This document shows, one piece after another, positions 62,390 to 64,000 of a stretch of DNA of 64,000 nt. Numbering within the stretch: position 1 is the first letter of the stretch; the number at the start of each line of letters is the position of its first letter. Location: assembly GCA_016718825.1 (NCBI GenBank), contig JADKCL010000013.1, positions 62,001-126,000 on the forward strand, read 5' to 3'. Position numbers and translations under genes: made by a program. The DNA comes from Bacteroidota bacterium (GTDB taxonomy: Bacteria > Bacteroidota > Bacteroidia > J057 > JADKCL01). The notes beneath the pieces are model-generated. The model was given only the letters and a program-made list of their open reading frames with translations. It searched no databases and was not told where the DNA came from.

Positions 62390-64000
62390 TTATTTATCAA
62401 TAGATAATCCCGTCTGAACATGCCATAGATCTGCATAGATTCCACCGTGCAAAATCAGTGCATCATGCGTTCCATGCTCGGCGACACGGCCCTTGTCGAT
62501 GACCAAAATGCGGTTGGCTTGCCGAATCGTACTCAAGCGATGCGCTACGACGATCGCAGTTCTTCCTTGGGCATATTTTTCGAGATTCTCCTGAATTGCC
62601 CGCTCGGTTTCCGTATCCACCGAACTCGTAGCCTCATCCAGGATCAAAACGGGGGCGTTTTTGAGGATCGCGCGCGCAATGCTCAAGCGTTGCCGCTGCC
62701 CGCCGGAGAGTTTGATGCCACGTTCGCCGACCAGACTTTGGTAGCCTTCGGGCAGGCTCATGACGAAGTCATGCAACTGCGCTGCCTTGGCAGCTTCCTC
62801 GATTTCCGATTCGCTTGCGCCTTGTTGACCGTAAGCGATGTTTTCGGCGATGGTTCCGTGAAACAGGTAGACATCCTGACTCACCAAGGCGATGTTTCGC
62901 CGCAAATCCTTCAGTTTCAGATCACGCAAATCTTCCCCATCCAGCTGGATCATGCCGTCCTTTACATCGCCAAAAACGCAGTAAAAAGCTTGATCAAGGT
63001 TGATTTTCCCGAACCCGTCGTTCCTGCAATCCCGATCGTTTCCCCGGCAGCCACCTCAAAGTCAAGCCCTTGCAGGACCGGAACCTCGTTGCCGTAATCA
63101 AAGGACACATTTTCAAATCGAATATTCCCTTTTGCCCTGCCGATCGACTTCGCACCGGCTCGGTCCACGATCGTGGCTTCCACATCCAGCAAGCCAAAAA
63201 TCCGTTTGGCGCTCGCCTTGGCGCGCTCATAGCTGTCAAGGTCGCGCCCAAGCGCGTGATCAGCCATAGCAGCCGCTGAATCATCATCGAAAACAAAACC
63301 AATTCGCCGACGGTGATCATGCCGTTGTCTTTCAAGACCCAATAGCTGCCCAGCAGCAATGTGCCGCCAAATCCGACGGCTACGAGCATGCGAATCAGCG
63401 GAACATACACGGCGCTGAGTTTGATCGCCGAAAAATTCGCTTCACGATAAGCCTCCGAATTGGCTACAACCCGTTCGCGCTCATAGTCTTCTGCGGAAAA
63501 GATTTTGATGACGGCGATGCCGCTCAGGTTGTTTTCCATCCGGCTACCCAGCAATCCGGCTTCGTCACGCATCTTTGCATACCGCGGGCCAACCAGCTTT
63601 TGGTAACGGCGGCTTCCCCATAAAATGAATGGAATCGGCACCATTCCAATCAATGCCAATTGCCAGCTCGTCGTAAACAAAATGATCCCTGAAAAGATGA
63701 ACAGCACGACCAATTGCAGGATTTCGTTGAAGCCGGTGTTGAGGAAACGCTCCAATTGATTGACGTCATCGCTGAGAATCGCCAACGTGTCGCCCATGCG
63801 GTGCTTTTCGAAGTAGGCCATTTCGCGGTGTTGCAGATGGTCGTAGGTGTGTACGCGCAGGTCGTGCTGCACGCGTTGCGCGAGGCGTTTGAAGCCAAAA
63901 TCAAGTAACCATTCGAAGAAACTCTCCACCCCGAAAATCACGACCGTAAGCACTGAAAGGAAAATCGCCAAGGACCAGGCATCGTCGGTGCGGGCAAGCC
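62390..64000 (-). CDS. ABC transporter ATP-binding protein/permease (MsbA-like), frameshifted and truncated by window edge
   Basis: Half-size ABC exporter; its N-terminus lies beyond the window. The transmembrane part (63971-63250) includes LRVHTYDHLQHREMAYFEKH and FSGIILFTTSWQLALIGMVP. The nucleotide-binding part has FENVSFDYGNEVPVLQGLDF, Walker A GTTGSGKST, the Q-loop SQDVYLF, the signature LSGGQRQRLSIARAI, Walker B VLILDEATSSVD and the H-loop AHRLST. Frameshifts near 63250 (after WLITRLGAT) and near 62955 (after TLIKLF) separate the pieces. The domain order matches lipid or multidrug exporters; the substrate cannot be told. The stop is at 62390. Confidence 0.9.

Noticed and set aside
1..64000. 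tRNA or rRNA genes
   Set aside because: No cloverleaf-like segment or conserved rRNA stretch was found on reading the intergenic regions; a dedicated tRNA scan was not possible here.

Overview
The window looks like a chromosomal segment of a Bacteroidota bacterium, probably a Saprospiria-like or related environmental lineage, at roughly 50% GC. The evidence is: at least five secreted proteins ending in type IX secretion (T9SS) C-terminal sorting domains; PKD and Ig-like modules; a ribosomal L17 with a long charged tail; Bacteroidota-type -33/-7 promoters (TTG, about 20 nt, TAnnTTTG); and few Shine-Dalgarno sites. No tRNA, rRNA, CRISPR array, transposase or phage gene was seen.

Layout. 1-2 kb: end of the alpha operon (rpsD, rpoA, rplQ). 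2.6-8.4 kb: two T9SS exoproteins, the first a thermolysin-type M4 protease. 8.5-14.7 kb: an RND efflux operon (tetR, tolC-like, hlyD-like, acrB-like, all minus strand) with two matching palindromic operators. 15-17.5 kb: a secreted alpha/beta hydrolase with PET-hydrolase/cutinase-like triad spacing, and a secreted PNxxFE-domain protein. 17.6-20.1 kb: an ECF sigma factor, a probable membrane anti-sigma factor and a Spy-like protein, then a DUF433/DUF5615 toxin-antitoxin-like pair. 20-26.5 kb: an OmpA-type protein, a cytochrome c lipoprotein, a YitT family protein, D-amino-acid oxidase and unknown proteins. 26.6-35.8 kb: housekeeping genes (DUF349 protein, lysS, an RluD-type pseudouridine synthase, lgt, sucD), nearly all broken by single-base indels that look like sequencing errors.

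36.1-52.8 kb is the most unusual part: a tightly packed plus-strand cassette of very large proteins. It encodes an M64-type metallopeptidase, a 229-aa helical protein, a 908-aa DUF6603 protein, a 1075-aa protein with two central membrane helices, a coiled-coil plus very large protein (about 1,850 aa if one frameshift is corrected) and a 581-aa protein. None of these has a recognisable signal peptide, and I know no described function for the set. A minus-strand operon converges on it: a VTT-domain membrane protein, a VioB/RebD-type ferritin-like protein, and a POTRA-less Omp85-type barrel. That operon is interrupted by a cargo gene flanked by about 197-bp near-identical direct repeats.

58.9-60.1 kb: a NemR-like TetR regulator and a hotdog thioesterase with two matching operators. 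60.5-62.3 kb: a frameshifted T9SS surface protein. 62.4 kb to the end: an ABC exporter running off the window, also frameshifted.

Frameshifts cluster at 22-35 kb and 60.6-64 kb, while 36-60 kb is almost clean. Because essential genes are affected, I treat most of them as consensus errors and annotate the genes across them.
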